From Candidatus Manganitrophus noduliformans (GTDB taxonomy: Bacteria; Nitrospirota; Nitrospiria; SBBL01; Manganitrophaceae): a stretch of DNA of 52,276 nt. Both the position numbers and the translations under genes were made by a program. The notes below the pieces were generated by a model, which was not told where the DNA came from, ran no database searches, and saw only the letters and a program-made list of their open reading frames with translations. Positions 32,932 through 41,362 of the stretch are shown here, piece after piece. Every line of letters starts with the position of its first letter. The first letter of the stretch is position 1. Location of the stretch: NCBI RefSeq assembly GCF_012184425.1, contig NZ_VTOW01000011.1, forward strand, positions 1-52,276, written 5' to 3'.

Positions 32932-32947
32932 CGGCATGCTGTTTGCT
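32932..32947 (+). promoter_or_regulatory. Putative sigma-54 promoter
   Basis: CGGCATGCTGTTTGCT has GG at 32933-32934 and GC at 32945-32946 with ten bases between, and a perfect TTGCT. It would start transcription near 32958, about 117 bases before the lipoprotein ATG. Confidence 0.65.
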
Positions 32948-33074
32948 TTCTGAAGTCCGGCAGTGGGAAGGTATCCACGCGAAGTTATCGTCCCTCCATT
33001 GAGATTGGGAGAAATCTTTCCTGATCATCGACGGTAAAAGGGATTCGATTTTACTTAAAATAAGGAGCCATACA

Positions 33075-34193
33075 ATGAAAATCGCATTGAAGTTTTTTGG
33101 TGTCGCTATGATCGGGCTCGCCGTCGCCGCCTGCGGCGGTGGAGGGAGTGACGACGGCGGATCTGACGCGATCGCGCCGACATTGGGGATCACGTCGGTT
33201 CAGAAGGTGGGGGCGACGGCAATACCGAATGGGAATGTGTCGTCGAAACCCGTTTTTGCGTCGAATTTCCTGAGAAAGGGATGGAGCCTAGCCCCCCGGC
33301 AGGCCTTTGCTCAGCCGGCTTCTTGCCTTTCGGACGCCCCGACCTCTTTTGATGTCTCCGGCGGCAAGATCTGGGTAAAACAGGCATACGCCATTCTAGA
33401 TGAAGTCGAATTCAACCGGGAGCCGTCGACGACGCCGAGCCCGGAGTTTGGCCCCTTCGCGCTTGATCTGACGAACAGTGACGACACCGTCGGGGAGGCG
33501 ATCACGGTTGACGTTCCCGAGGGGAACTATAGCGGCGTCAAGTATCGGATCAAACGGGTCGACGATACTAATGACGATGGAACGCCGATGGTTATCCTGA
33601 ACGTGACCGATTCGGCTGCCTTCAAGAATCTCATTATGAATACTGATGTCAAGCGCCGGCCGAGCGTCTGGATCGAGGGGGTGATCGGCGTCGGATCAGA
33701 GGCCGCGGGATTCTCTTCTTGTAAAGATTTCACTTTCGTCACCGATCACCGCTGGGAGGTGACCGTTCCCTTTCAGAGTTCGTCCGCCGGATCGACGGCG
33801 CTTGACGCCGTTCTTCTCTTCGATCTGTCGGGAGCATTCAACGCGGCACTGGCCGGATCGAGCGCGGAGGCCCTGTCGGCAGAGGTGGGACAGTGCTCCT
33901 CTGAGGTCGTCGATCGGGGCGAGTGCATGGGACCGGTGTATCTAGACGGTCGGACCAAGGATGAGCGTCACGGAACGCCTCTTGCTAAAGTCATTACCGG
34001 CGAGTTTCCCAAGCATACGGATGTCTTCGTGCAGTCCGTCACCGCCGCGAGGGGCTTTGACGACAATCCATCTATCTCCGACATGGTGGACAGCACCGCT
34101 CCCGCGGGAACGACCGTCATCGACGACAGCGCCGTGCGGGTGAGCGGCGACGACAACCCGTCTGTTTCGGACCTTGCCGAGACACCCGGGTAA
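33075..34193 (+). CDS. Secreted lipoprotein of unknown function
   Basis: This 372-residue protein has a lipobox (GLAVAACGGGG, Cys about residue 20) and a Gly/Asp-rich linker. A block CLSDAPTSFDVSGGKIWVKQ and following strands resemble, weakly, DUF4382-type lipoprotein domains. The C-terminus has two related units, FDDNPSISDMVD and GDDNPSVSDLAE. AAGGAG seven bases before the ATG supports the start. A sigma-54-like promoter lies upstream and a strong GC-rich hairpin follows the stop, so it looks monocistronic. Function unknown. Confidence 0.82.
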   Translation: MKIALKFFGVAMIGLAVAACGGGGSDDGGSDAIAPTLGITSVQKVGATAIPNGNVSSKPVFASNFLRKGWSLAPRQAFAQPASCLSDAPTSFDVSGGKIWVKQAYAILDEVEFNREPSTTPSPEFGPFALDLTNSDDTVGEAITVDVPEGNYSGVKYRIKRVDDTNDDGTPMVILNVTDSAAFKNLIMNTDVKRRPSVWIEGVIGVGSEAAGFSSCKDFTFVTDHRWEVTVPFQSSSAGSTALDAVLLFDLSGAFNAALAGSSAEALSAEVGQCSSEVVDRGECMGPVYLDGRTKDERHGTPLAKVITGEFPKHTDVFVQSVTAARGFDDNPSISDMVDSTAPAGTTVIDDSAVRVSGDDNPSVSDLAETPG

Positions 34194-34208
34194 ATCAACC
34201 TGTCACAG

Positions 34209-34238
34209 CCGGGCGGCGGGGAATCCCCCGCCGCCCGG
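34209..34238 (+). terminator. GC-rich hairpin after the lipoprotein gene
   Basis: A 13-bp stem (CCGGGCGGCGGGG pairing with CCCCGCCGCCCGG) with a four-base loop lies 15 bp after the stop codon. No T-tract follows at once (the first T-run is about 20 bases later), so it may be an imperfect terminator or an mRNA-stabilising structure. Confidence 0.6.
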
Positions 34239-34367
34239 ACCGGCAAACCGCCTTTAAGATTTTTCATTCAGAGGCTAGCGCTTTCCTCTCCCAACAGCCC
34301 AAGCCCAAGAGAATAGACTCCTTTCAACAGTACCGGTGTACGACTCGTCATTGAGGGTGAGAAGACA

Positions 34368-35660
34368 ATGAAAAAACTGATGGTTTACTCGCACGACACC
34401 TTTGGCCTGGGGAACATCCGTCGAATGCTCTCGATCTGCAAATATCTGATCGACTCCATCCCCGATCTCTCGATCCTGATTGTTTCCGGCTCTCCGATGG
34501 TTCATACGTTCCGGATTCCGCAGCGGCTCGACTACATCAAACTTCCCTGTCTTCGCAGGACCGATCGGGAAGGTTATTCGGTCAAGTACCTCGGCACCGA
34601 CATCGGGGAGACGATGCGGCTCCGATCCGAGCTGATTCTTTCCGCGGTTTCCCACTTCAGGCCTGACCTTTTCCTGGTTGACAAGAAGCCGTACGGGGTG
34701 AAGAAAGAATTGAAAGGGGTGCTGAATTATCTGAGGATACATCTCCCGGAGACCAAACTGGTCCTCCTGCTCCGGGATATTCTCGACAGCCCGGAGGCAA
34801 CCATCCAGACGTGGAAACAGAATCGATACCAAGAGGCGGTCCGTCTCTTTTACGACCGCGTCTTCGTGGTCGGCTCGCCCGAGGTCTTCGATCTCAGAAA
34901 GGAGTATCGGCTGTCGCCCTCCGTCTCCGAGAAGGTGCGGTTTTGCGGCTATATCCGGCGGGAGGTCGGCCTCAAAGGGGGGGATGCCGTCCGGAAGGAG
35001 ATCCAATTGAGGGATGAGAAGCTGGTCCTGGTGACCCCGGGAGGAGGGGAGGATGGATACCGCCTAGTGAAGACCTATCTCTCCGGCCTGGAGCATCTCC
35101 CGGCCGGCCTGAAAATCCGCAGTCTGATCGTCTGCGGGCCGGAGATGCCGGAAGCGCAGAGAAAAGAGCTTTTCCAAGCGGCGGCCGGACGGCCGTCGGT
35201 GCAGATCACCGAGTTCACTGACGATTTGATGAGCTACATGGAGGCGGCTGATGTCGTCCTTTCCATGGCCGGATACAATACGGTCTGCGAGATCCTGTCC
35301 CAGAAGAAGCGGGCGATCGTGGTCCCCCGGGTTCACCCGGTGAAGGAGCAGCTCCTCCGGGCGGAGCGGATGGCCCGGCTCGGACTCCTCCGGATGGTTC
35401 ATCCCGATCGCCTCACTCCGCAATCGCTGGCCGGCGCGCTTCTGGAGGAACTCGGCCCACAGAAAGCCGGGTCTCCCTCCCCATCCCCTTTGGAACTGGA
35501 AGCGCTTTCCCGGATTCGGGATGGGGTCTTGCGGTTTTTATCCCCCTCCGAGTCGGCGGAAAATGGAGATGGGACCGTGTCCCGGTTGGATCGTCCGGGT
35601 CCCGCGCCATTGCGTGATTATGTTCGGCCGCTTCCCGTCAGCAGGTCAGGTGAAGGATGA
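34368..35660 (+). CDS. MurG-like predicted glycosyltransferase (COG4671 type), copy B
   Basis: The 430-residue paralogue of 22206-23495 opens with the identical YSHDTFGLGNIRRMLSIC and shares the VTPGGGEDGYRL and AGYNTVCEIL motifs. It is first in a long run of glycan genes. Its ATG has a GAGGGTGAGAAG-type ribosome-binding region. Its last four bases overlap the next gene (ATGA), indicating translational coupling. No sigma-54-like promoter was found in the 174 bp upstream, in contrast to copy A. It should transfer an unknown sugar to a lipid- or oligosaccharide-linked acceptor on the cytoplasmic side. Confidence 0.84.
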   Translation: MKKLMVYSHDTFGLGNIRRMLSICKYLIDSIPDLSILIVSGSPMVHTFRIPQRLDYIKLPCLRRTDREGYSVKYLGTDIGETMRLRSELILSAVSHFRPDLFLVDKKPYGVKKELKGVLNYLRIHLPETKLVLLLRDILDSPEATIQTWKQNRYQEAVRLFYDRVFVVGSPEVFDLRKEYRLSPSVSEKVRFCGYIRREVGLKGGDAVRKEIQLRDEKLVLVTPGGGEDGYRLVKTYLSGLEHLPAGLKIRSLIVCGPEMPEAQRKELFQAAAGRPSVQITEFTDDLMSYMEAADVVLSMAGYNTVCEILSQKKRAIVVPRVHPVKEQLLRAERMARLGLLRMVHPDRLTPQSLAGALLEELGPQKAGSPSPSPLELEALSRIRDGVLRFLSPSESAENGDGTVSRLDRPGPAPLRDYVRPLPVSRSGEG

Positions 35661-36817
35661 GGAAAGATCCCCCTTTCAAAGTCTGTTATCTCTTGAAGCG
35701 CTATCCGCGTCTTTCCCAGACATTCATCCTCAATGAGATGCTGGCGTTGCAACGGCAGGGGTTCGACATCACCGTCGTGGCGTTGAAGCCGTCCGGAGAA
35801 GAGATCGCGCACGAGAGGTACCGAGACCTGAAGGCGCCGGTTCACTATCTCTCCATTCTCCCAGCCGCAGCACCCGCGATCCGATCCGTTGCCGAGGAGG
35901 ACGTTTCTCTTTCGGCCCAAGCGGAGCGGATCGCCTCCCTCGTCGCCCGCTTAGGAATCGATCACATTCATGCTCATTTCGCGACGTGGGCCGCCGCTGC
36001 TGCATCGCTGGCGAGCGAGTGGACCGGCATCCCTTTTAGTTTCACGGCCCATGCGAGGGATATCTACCATCAGAGCGTCGACGGAAAAGCCCTCGGTCGG
36101 ATGATCGGAAAAGCCCGCTTCGTCGTCACCGTGAGCGAATTCAACAAGCGGTATCTCGAAGGGCTGATTTCACCGCGGGAAGGGCGCGTCGTCCGTCTCT
36201 ACAACGGCGTTGATCTGCAACAGCTGCGGCCGACGGATCAGGAAAAAGCTCCCGAGCTGATCGTCGGCGTCGGACGGCTGGTAAAAAAGAAAGGGTTTCA
36301 TGTGTTGATCGACGCCTGCAGAATTTTGAAAGAGAAGGGCCAGCCGTTCCGGTGCATCCTGATTGGAGAAGGGGAAGAGCGGGTTGACTTGGAGAAGCGT
36401 ATCGAGATGTATTCTCTCGAAAAGGATCTGTTCCTGTTGGGCGCCCGGACCCAAAACGAGGTCATCGAATGGGTGCGAAGGGCGTCGGTCTTCGTCTTGC
36501 CGTGCATCGTCAGCGAGGATGGCGATCGCGATGGGCTCCCGACCGTTCTTCCCGAAGCGATGGCTCTCGGGACGCCGGTCGTTTCAACCCCCGTTTCCGG
36601 CATCCCTGAAATCGTCCGGCACGGGGAGACGGGGCTCCTCGTCGGCGAGAAGGACCCGCAGGCGCTTGCCGATGCAATCGAGGACCTCCTTGCGTCGCGG
36701 GAATTGCGAACCCGTTTGACGGCCGCCGCCCTGCTAACGGTTCGGAAGGATTTTTCCCTTTCGGAGAATGTGGAACGGCTCAAGGAGTTGTTTCTCATGG
36801 GAGGAGGAGAGGAATGA
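35657..36817 (+). CDS. GT4-family glycosyltransferase
   Basis: This 386-residue GT-B enzyme resembles WcaL-like group-1 transferases. The N-terminal domain has YLLKRYPRLSQTFILNEM and DHIHAHFATWAA; the C-terminal domain has VGVGRLVKKKGFHVLIDAC and the donor-phosphate motif in DGLPTVLPEAMALGTPVV, matching the EX7E pattern. It should use a nucleotide sugar to extend an exopolysaccharide or lipid-linked glycan in the cytoplasm. The start overlaps the preceding stop by four bases, as does its own end with the next gene. Confidence 0.92.
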   Translation: MRKDPPFKVCYLLKRYPRLSQTFILNEMLALQRQGFDITVVALKPSGEEIAHERYRDLKAPVHYLSILPAAAPAIRSVAEEDVSLSAQAERIASLVARLGIDHIHAHFATWAAAAASLASEWTGIPFSFTAHARDIYHQSVDGKALGRMIGKARFVVTVSEFNKRYLEGLISPREGRVVRLYNGVDLQQLRPTDQEKAPELIVGVGRLVKKKGFHVLIDACRILKEKGQPFRCILIGEGEERVDLEKRIEMYSLEKDLFLLGARTQNEVIEWVRRASVFVLPCIVSEDGDRDGLPTVLPEAMALGTPVVSTPVSGIPEIVRHGETGLLVGEKDPQALADAIEDLLASRELRTRLTAAALLTVRKDFSLSENVERLKELFLMGGGEE

Positions 36818-38094
36818 GTCTGTCTGTCGGGAAGGCAACTGCGGGGCCCCCTGTCTGGCTGCGGAAGCGGTCTTTTGAGGAAATGAAACGCACTCTCGCC
36901 CAAGGAGAACTCCTGCATTCCCTTCAGGGGCTTTTTCAAGAAAGTGGGGAGACTCTCACCGGAATTTCCCTGGCCGAGGAGAAATATGAAGAGGAGTGCA
37001 TTTTCCTGGTGTTGCTCCTTGAATTTAAGGGGCCCGGCTGCCGGATCGTCTGCCCGAGAGAGTGGGTTTTTCAATATCTCCTCGACGATGATCTCTTCGG
37101 CGCAGGCCCGATCCGCTTCTGGTCTTACCCCGAAGATCCGGAACTCCCGATCCTGGCAAGACTTCATTCCTCTCCAGGTTTTTTTCAGGAGACGGCCTGG
37201 GAGAGTTGCGCTGGAGAGGTTTTTCCCGAAGACGGCGATTTCTGCATGCAGCGGCTCCTCTACAACCCGGGGCGGAGGGCGACCTTTCTCGTCGTTTCAG
37301 AGAAGACGGGAAGAAAGTTTATCCTGAAAGCCGTCCGGCCGAAGGAGTGGAGGGTCTCCCTGGAGAAGCTGGAATGGATGGACCGCGCCGGACTTCACAA
37401 GACAATCCTCTTTCCCCGCATCGTCGCATATTCCTCCCGCGATTATCTCTTCCTCTACGACTACCTTCCCGGTGTTAGGATCGATCGGCTGGGGCCGGAG
37501 CGTCGTGAAGAATTAAAGACCGGCATTTATGAAGAGGTCATCATGCTGTTGACTGAGCTTCATCAGACAACACTCCCCGGCTTGCCCCGATGGAGCCCGC
37601 ACCGGGAAATCGGTGCGCTCTCCGCTCTCACGGACCTTCTTGAAATCCGCGCCCCCGGCGTGGCCGCCGTTGTTCAACCGATGGTCGAAGAGATCGCCGA
37701 TGATTTGATCCAGAGGAATCAGACCAACACGCAGCCGATTCATCACTCCTTTTCCGCCAAACACCTTCTCTATTATCCCGACAGGGGGAGGGATCGGCGA
37801 CTGGCCGTCCTCGACTGGGACAGCGCCGTCTTGGGACCGCAAGAGAAGGATCTCGCGTCGTTCCTGGCCAGCTTCTCGGAAGGGGAAGAAGAGGCCCTCT
37901 TCTTTATCGCGCAGTACCGCCGCAAGAAGGGCTCCGAACTGGATCTGAAGTTGATTCACCGGTTCATTCAAGTCAGACGCCTGATAAAGATTTGCCGCAA
38001 GGTCTTGAGGGGAGACTCCTCGGATGAGAGAAATGCAAAAGCTCTGAGGGAGCTTGACCTACTCGCAAATGAAAAACCGAGGCTCGGACCGTGA
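36814..38094 (+). CDS. APH-fold phosphotransferase-like protein lacking the catalytic Asp (predicted pseudokinase)
   Basis: This 426-residue protein has an N-terminal region of about 130 residues of unknown role and a C-terminal aminoglycoside-phosphotransferase/choline-kinase fold. The DxD motif is present (LDWDSA, Asp334 and Asp336). The catalytic loop, normally HGDFHxxN, reads HHSFSAKH at 310-317: the catalytic Asp is Ser312 and the metal-binding Asn is His317. It is therefore probably inactive as a kinase, and may bind a substrate or regulate one of the three intact homologues at 40112, 42432 and 45151. It is coupled to both neighbours by overlapping start/stop codons. Confidence 0.78.
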   Translation: MSLSVGKATAGPPVWLRKRSFEEMKRTLAQGELLHSLQGLFQESGETLTGISLAEEKYEEECIFLVLLLEFKGPGCRIVCPREWVFQYLLDDDLFGAGPIRFWSYPEDPELPILARLHSSPGFFQETAWESCAGEVFPEDGDFCMQRLLYNPGRRATFLVVSEKTGRKFILKAVRPKEWRVSLEKLEWMDRAGLHKTILFPRIVAYSSRDYLFLYDYLPGVRIDRLGPERREELKTGIYEEVIMLLTELHQTTLPGLPRWSPHREIGALSALTDLLEIRAPGVAAVVQPMVEEIADDLIQRNQTNTQPIHHSFSAKHLLYYPDRGRDRRLAVLDWDSAVLGPQEKDLASFLASFSEGEEEALFFIAQYRRKKGSELDLKLIHRFIQVRRLIKICRKVLRGDSSDERNAKALRELDLLANEKPRLGP

Positions 38095-40148
38095 TGGAAT
38101 CGCAATGCGTCTTCATCGACAAAATCGATTGCATGCCGCCGGATGTTTTCCTGCGTCATTTCCTGACGCGGCGGAATGTGGCCTGTCCCGATCCGCCGAA
38201 GGCGACGGAGGCGCAGTTGGAGAACGCCAAAAAGATCGTCCAGAACCGCTTCGACTTAATCGGCGAGGAGGTCACCCTTCGGGACGGATTCTCGTGGAAG
38301 GAGAGTCCGAGCCACGATAAGGAGTGGCAGATCGCGCAACATAAGTTTTATTTCGCGGTTGACCTCATTCAAGCCTATCGGCACGATCGGGACCCGGTCT
38401 ACCTGAAGAAGTGGATCTCTCTGATCGATTCCTGGTTGGAGGAGATGGGGTCGGGATACATTGCCGCCAGCGACGCCCAGGTGGAGGCGAAACGGATCGA
38501 ACACTGGGTGAACTCGTTTCTGCTGTTGCGGGGACTCCCCTGCGAGCCGTTTCTGACGGCGGGCTTTCTGCGAAGGTGGCTCGCGCGGATTGCCGAGGAG
38601 ACGCGCTACATTTCCACACATCTGAAGCCGGTCCGCAACCACCGAACCTTTCAATTGTATTCCGTGTTCCTGGTCGGTGTCGTCTTTCCGGAGTTTCGCC
38701 TTCATTCCGATTTTCTTGAGACGGGGGGGAAGAAGCTGACCGAAAATCTGCTGACCGACTTCCTTGGAGACGGCGTTCATGTAGAACTCTCGACGCACTA
38801 CCATCAGTTGGTCCTGGAGACCGCCCTCTCGTTCATAGAGTGGGCGCGATTGAACTGCTTCCCTCTCGACGATCTCCTTCTGGATCGGCTGCATCGGGCC
38901 CTCGCGTTCAGCATGTACATGCAATGGCCGAACGGCGACATCCCTCTGATCAACGACTCCGACAATGGAGATCATCTTGAACTGCTAAGAAGGGGAGGAC
39001 GGCTCTTTCACAACGACCGTCTTCTTTGGGCAGGCACGCTCGGGCGTGAAGGGATCCCCCCTGAATCGCCTTCCCGGCATTTCAGCCGATCAGGATATTT
39101 TGTTTTCTCGGACGGTTGGGGAGAAGATCCTGCGACTTACGCGCGCCGTCAGCATGTCTTTTACGATTGCGCGTTGTTGGGGGAGGGAAGCCACAGCCAT
39201 TACGATCTCTTCAGCTTCTGCTACTACGTGAACGGGGAGCCGGCGATCATCGACCCGGGCCGGTATACCTACTCGTCCGACCCCGACCCGGAGGGAATCG
39301 ATTGGCGCGGAAGATTCAAGAGCACCGCCTTCCATAATACCGTCTCAATCGATGGAAAGGATCAGACCCGCTATCTCTCCCGGACCAAACATGGGCCGGA
39401 GGTGGAGATCGCGGAGAAGGCCTTCTCCATTGGAATGGAATCGGACTGGGTGTCGGCCCAGGCGCGAAGCGCGGAGTATTCCCCCCGGCATACAAGACTG
39501 TTTATTTACATGTGCCGGGAATATCTCTTTGTCCATGACGATGTTGAAATCGAGGATGGGGTTCCACACAACTGTGCGCTCTCCTTCCATTTATCCGAGA
39601 AGTGGGACGGCCTGGTCTATTCCGAGGCGAGTGAAACGGAATGGGTCGTCCGAACCCCGCTGTTGCAGGTGCGGTCGCACCGGGCGCCGGATGCGGCGCT
39701 GTCGATCGAATCGGGATGGGTTTCCCGTCAATACGGCGTCAAAAGGAGGGCCCCGGTGATCCGGATCACCCGGACTGCGGCGCAGTCGCTCTCTTTTACG
39801 ACCGTGCTGGCGCCGACCGCCTCTCCGTCACCTCTCATCTCCGCGATGAATCAGGCAGCGTCCCCTGCGGAAAAGGGTTGTCTCTTTCGTGTGGACGGAA
39901 TGAAAGGAGGTGAGCCCTTTCATGATTGGTATCTCTTCCCGGATAAAAGAACGGCGTATTTGCAAACCGATCGACTCGTTTTCCGAGGCGGCTTCTTGGC
40001 CTTTCGACAGAACCGCAGTGGAAAGATAGTGCATCTCCTGGCCCACGGAGCTGAGTCGATCCAGATCGAAGGAGTTCCTCATTGGCGGAGCGAAACACCG
40101 AAGGAGGTCGAGTGGTCGTTCGGCCGGTCGACTTCTTCCCCTTTATAG
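38094..40148 (+). CDS. Heparinase II/III-like polysaccharide lyase (alginate-lyase fold)
   Basis: The 684-residue protein has an alpha/alpha-toroid domain (to about 330) and a beta-sandwich C-terminal domain, as in PL12, PL15 and PL17 lyases. Likely active-site residues include NHRTFQ (182-187), HYH (235-237) and GEGSHSHYD (His367, His369, Tyr370). I see no signal peptide, so it may act in the cytoplasm, unlike most secreted lyases; a role in trimming or recycling a cluster intermediate is possible. ATG 38094 overlaps the upstream stop (TGATG). A uronic-acid or aminosugar polymer is the most likely substrate, and would suit the alginate-type porins here. Confidence 0.82.
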   Translation: MESQCVFIDKIDCMPPDVFLRHFLTRRNVACPDPPKATEAQLENAKKIVQNRFDLIGEEVTLRDGFSWKESPSHDKEWQIAQHKFYFAVDLIQAYRHDRDPVYLKKWISLIDSWLEEMGSGYIAASDAQVEAKRIEHWVNSFLLLRGLPCEPFLTAGFLRRWLARIAEETRYISTHLKPVRNHRTFQLYSVFLVGVVFPEFRLHSDFLETGGKKLTENLLTDFLGDGVHVELSTHYHQLVLETALSFIEWARLNCFPLDDLLLDRLHRALAFSMYMQWPNGDIPLINDSDNGDHLELLRRGGRLFHNDRLLWAGTLGREGIPPESPSRHFSRSGYFVFSDGWGEDPATYARRQHVFYDCALLGEGSHSHYDLFSFCYYVNGEPAIIDPGRYTYSSDPDPEGIDWRGRFKSTAFHNTVSIDGKDQTRYLSRTKHGPEVEIAEKAFSIGMESDWVSAQARSAEYSPRHTRLFIYMCREYLFVHDDVEIEDGVPHNCALSFHLSEKWDGLVYSEASETEWVVRTPLLQVRSHRAPDAALSIESGWVSRQYGVKRRAPVIRITRTAAQSLSFTTVLAPTASPSPLISAMNQAASPAEKGCLFRVDGMKGGEPFHDWYLFPDKRTAYLQTDRLVFRGGFLAFRQNRSGKIVHLLAHGAESIQIEGVPHWRSETPKEVEWSFGRSTSSPL

Positions 40149-41362
40149 AATCGGGACATCCTTTCTATCCCTTCCTCCGGCGGTTTGAAGCGCCTTTAAA
40201 CGAGGAGGGACTCTTCGACCTGCTTCAAAAGAAGCGGGAGAGAGGGGAGAAGGTTGTGGTCCATGCGGAAATAAAAGGGAAGCGGCGACTGGACGGTGGA
40301 TGGACATTGGACCGATTTTACTGGTCGCTGCAATCATGGGATCAAACCGGCACGATCGATTTTCGAGCCCGCATGCTTCACTACGCGGCCAAGACCGATC
40401 GGATGGAGTTTTGCGACTTCCCGATGGACCCATATTTGAACTCGCTCTCCTCCCTGTTTGGCGGAATGGATCGCAGTGCTCACCGTGTCGATATTCTTCG
40501 GTATGTCCCTCTTCGGAGGCTGACGTTTCGACTCGTCCCCCTGTCGGGGAACGGGTCCTCCGCCATTGGGAAGTTCAAACGGCGGTCGCGGCTGCGGGAG
40601 GCGTATGATCGGCTGGCAGCCGTTTATCTAGCGGTCGCCCGTTCGAGTGCGCCCTTCTCCGTGGCTGCGCCGCGGGGGATCGACGAAGATCGCTCCCTTT
40701 TCTTTCAGAAGGAAGTGCCGGGTCGCGACCTGGCTTCTCAGCTCGATTCCGGAAACTTCCGGGAATCGCTGGAAGGGCTCGGCGGTCTGCATCGGGATCT
40801 CCATCGACTTCGGGCGGTGGAGGTTCCTGTATGGGATTTAAACGCGTTTATCCAACAGCTTCGCGACGACATCGACTGGATCGCTTTTTTCCAGTCGGCG
40901 CTCGAGCTGTTCCTCAGGGAAACCCTGGCCCTCCTGTTGCGAAATGTACCCAAGGTCGATCCGGCGGCGTACACCTTCTGCCACGGCGACTTTGTCTGCT
41001 CCCAGGTATTAAGAGAAGGCGACCGCTGGTCGCTGATCGATTTCGACCTCTGCAAAAAAGGGGATCCGTACCTGGAGCTCGCGATGCTGACGGCGTCTTT
41101 GAAGTATGATGTCCCTCTGTTTGAAGAGCGGATCATCGGCGCAAACGGGGGGAAGGCGGATTTGCTCGAAGACGGCGTTGCTGCCTATTTAGACGGATAT
41201 CAGAAGCGTGCGGGGGAAACCCTTTGTCGACAGAGACTGATCTGGTGTCGGGTCTGTGCTGAAATCTATTACCTTGCGCTGATGTTCAAGAAAAATCGAT
41301 TTCATCCGGCGATGCTCCGATACGCAGTCGAACAACTTCACGCGTTGAGACAACAAATATGA
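40112..41362 (+). CDS. APH-fold sugar kinase-like protein
   Basis: The 416-residue product carries an intact phosphotransferase loop, HGDF at 291-294 (catalytic Asp293), and a metal-binding DFD (IDFDLC). AAGGAGG precedes GTG 40112 by four bases and fixes a start inside the end of the lyase gene (37-bp overlap); the frame is open back to 40082. Relatives with this fold phosphorylate small alcohols and sugars, such as N-acetylhexosamine 1-kinase. In this operon a sugar or oligosaccharide is the likely acceptor. The first 170 residues are not part of the recognisable kinase core. Confidence 0.8.
   Translation: MVVRPVDFFPFIESGHPFYPFLRRFEAPLNEEGLFDLLQKKRERGEKVVVHAEIKGKRRLDGGWTLDRFYWSLQSWDQTGTIDFRARMLHYAAKTDRMEFCDFPMDPYLNSLSSLFGGMDRSAHRVDILRYVPLRRLTFRLVPLSGNGSSAIGKFKRRSRLREAYDRLAAVYLAVARSSAPFSVAAPRGIDEDRSLFFQKEVPGRDLASQLDSGNFRESLEGLGGLHRDLHRLRAVEVPVWDLNAFIQQLRDDIDWIAFFQSALELFLRETLALLLRNVPKVDPAAYTFCHGDFVCSQVLREGDRWSLIDFDLCKKGDPYLELAMLTASLKYDVPLFEERIIGANGGKADLLEDGVAAYLDGYQKRAGETLCRQRLIWCRVCAEIYYLALMFKKNRFHPAMLRYAVEQLHALRQQI

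Larger units (their letters stand above)
32462..33074. other. Divergent regulatory region between barrel and lipoprotein genes
   Basis: 613 bp without a gene. It contains a minus-strand sigma-54-like promoter (32492-32507), a perfect 40-bp palindrome (32616-32655), a short palindrome CTTCGCTAAGCGAAG (32793-32807) and a plus-strand sigma-54-like promoter (32932-32947). The layout mirrors 10225-10549. Confidence 0.65.
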
